The notes beneath the pieces were generated by a model, which saw nothing but the letters and a program-made list of their open reading frames with translations, searched no databases and was not told where the DNA came from. This document shows, piece after piece, positions 6,387 through 6,871 of a stretch of DNA of 6,871 bases. This DNA is from Herpetosiphonaceae bacterium (GTDB lineage Bacteria; Chloroflexota; Chloroflexia; Chloroflexales; Kallotenuaceae), in the NCBI GenBank assembly GCA_030147335.1, contig JASKZZ010000114.1, forward strand, positions 1 through 6,871, in the 5' to 3' direction. Within the stretch, counting starts at the first letter, position 1, and each line of letters begins with the position of its first letter. The translations under genes were made by a program, and so were the position numbers.

Positions 6387-6400
6387 CGAACATTTGAGCG
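6387..6400. promoter_or_regulatory. Possible LexA (SOS) operator in the ruvB promoter
   Basis: CGAACATTTGAGCG matches the Gram-positive type SOS box CGAAC-N4-GTTCG at 8 of 10 fixed positions, with one half-site perfect. It lies in the spacer directly upstream of the ruvB -10, where a repressor would block RNA polymerase. ruv genes are SOS-regulated in several bacteria; use of this consensus in this organism is an assumption. Confidence 0.4.
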
Positions 6401-6688
6401 CAGGCAGGCCGTCCATCGGCGCTTTACAAATTTGGTGGCACGACGGGAATTCCCGCACTGATACATCGCCAACGCCAAGAGAATTATCAATCATTACGCT
6501 TTGCAGTCCGAGGGAAAGGGCAGGGTGGGAGCGGAATCGTTTATGTTGAACTTGTAAACTACGTTGCAGCGGTGAGTTTGATCCCATACTGATATTCTTT
6601 ATGATACGTCGTTACCAACACGAAACACTACCGGTATAAACGATCAAAGACTGGCGGTGGCGTTCACGAATAGCACGCTGGTCAGGTT

Positions 6689-6871
6689 TTAGTAATCCAA
6701 GGACCATTGAGTAGGACGCGGACGATCAGGCCGCTCATATGATGTTGCGGCAAAGCACTGCTGGAAGCCAACCGACTGCGCCACTGCTTGTGAGGCGAGA
6801 TTGTTATAGGTTGTAGTGTACACAGCGTAGCGTGAGCGCTCCAAAATATCGGCGACGAGCGCTCCGACCAG
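6689..6871 (-). CDS. GNAT-family N-acetyltransferase, C-terminal fragment (5' end outside window)
   Basis: The reverse strand is open from the window edge for 60 codons to a TAA at 6691-6689. The fragment reads 'LVGALVADILERSRYAVYTTT' and then 'YNNLASQAVAQSVGFQQCFAATSYERP'. This is the typical end of a GNAT fold: the helix carrying 'N-x-x-A-x-x-x-A', followed by 'VGF', and a final strand. GNAT enzymes transfer an acetyl group from acetyl-CoA to an amine; the acetyl-CoA loop and the substrate-defining half lie outside the window, so the substrate cannot be stated. The tail after 'SYERPD' is short and polar and ends '...TQWSLDY'. It lies upstream of ruvB on the same strand, about 340 bases away, and is probably a separate transcription unit given the strong ruvB promoter. 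Confidence 0.82.
   Translation of the reverse strand: MVGALVADILERSRYAVYTTTYNNLASQAVAQSVGFQQCFAATSYERPDRPRPTQWSLDY

Larger units (their letters stand above)
6351..6688. other. Region upstream of ruvB, no convincing gene (338 bp)
   Basis: Apart from the ruvB promoter, possible operator and ribosome binding site, I see no supported gene. A minus-strand frame at 6366-6587 runs through the ruvB promoter and resembles no protein. A 12-bp perfect palindrome CGGGAATTCCCG lies at 6444-6455. No clear intrinsic terminator is seen downstream of the acetyltransferase stop at 6689, so read-through toward ruvB is possible. Confidence 0.55.

Noticed and set aside
6366..6587. Minus-strand 73-codon frame upstream of ruvB
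   Set aside because: It runs through the ruvB promoter, has no clear ribosome binding site and shows no protein family features.
6612..6707. Minus-strand 31-codon frame (starting MVLGLLKPDQ) overlapping the end of the acetyltransferase, considered as a small gene or a frameshifted tail
   Set aside because: The composition is protein-like, but there is no ribosome binding site or recognisable motif, and the acetyltransferase already ends plausibly in its own frame.

Overview
The window looks like ordinary chromosomal DNA of a free-living bacterium. It is moderate in GC, densely packed, and carries housekeeping genes on both strands. The protein set suggests a filamentous member of the Chloroflexota (class Chloroflexia, perhaps Herpetosiphon-like): a Flp-type pilin with the 'QGLVEYALIL' signature, a dCache-HAMP histidine kinase with the 'GVLGAHLSW' sensor motif, and a RuvB ending 'QGTLF'. 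That assignment rests on remembered family style, not on a search, and is tentative. I see no phage, transposon, CRISPR, tRNA or rRNA signature.

Layout: (1) 1-806, minus: rarD, an EamA/DMT-type membrane transporter whose last ~30 codons lie beyond the left edge. (2) 807-1241: a divergent intergenic region with a good rarD promoter and weaker candidates for the kinase operon. (3) 1242-3224 and 3193-3561, plus: a membrane sensor histidine kinase and a single-domain response regulator, overlapping by 32 bases. (4) 3565-4608, minus: threonine synthase thrC, convergent with the regulator and only 3 bases from it. (5) 4609-4892: divergent promoter region. (6) 4893-5204, plus: a small Flp/Fap-type pilin with an unusual Cys/Thr/Pro-rich tail. 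(7) 5219-5263: a perfect hairpin acting as a two-way terminator. (8) 5313-6350, minus: ruvB, the Holliday-junction branch-migration motor, with a short 5' leader, a strong extended -10 and a possible LexA-like operator. (9) 6351-6688: ruvB upstream region with no convincing gene. (10) 6689-6871, minus: the C-terminal 60 residues of a GNAT acetyltransferase that begins beyond the right edge.

The only functional unit visible is the kinase/regulator pair, which has no DNA-binding or enzymatic output in the window. The other genes appear to be separately transcribed neighbours. I do not find a new multi-gene system. The points most worth a second look are the candidate SOS box on ruvB, the repeated extended -10 (TGn) promoter style, and the odd pilin.
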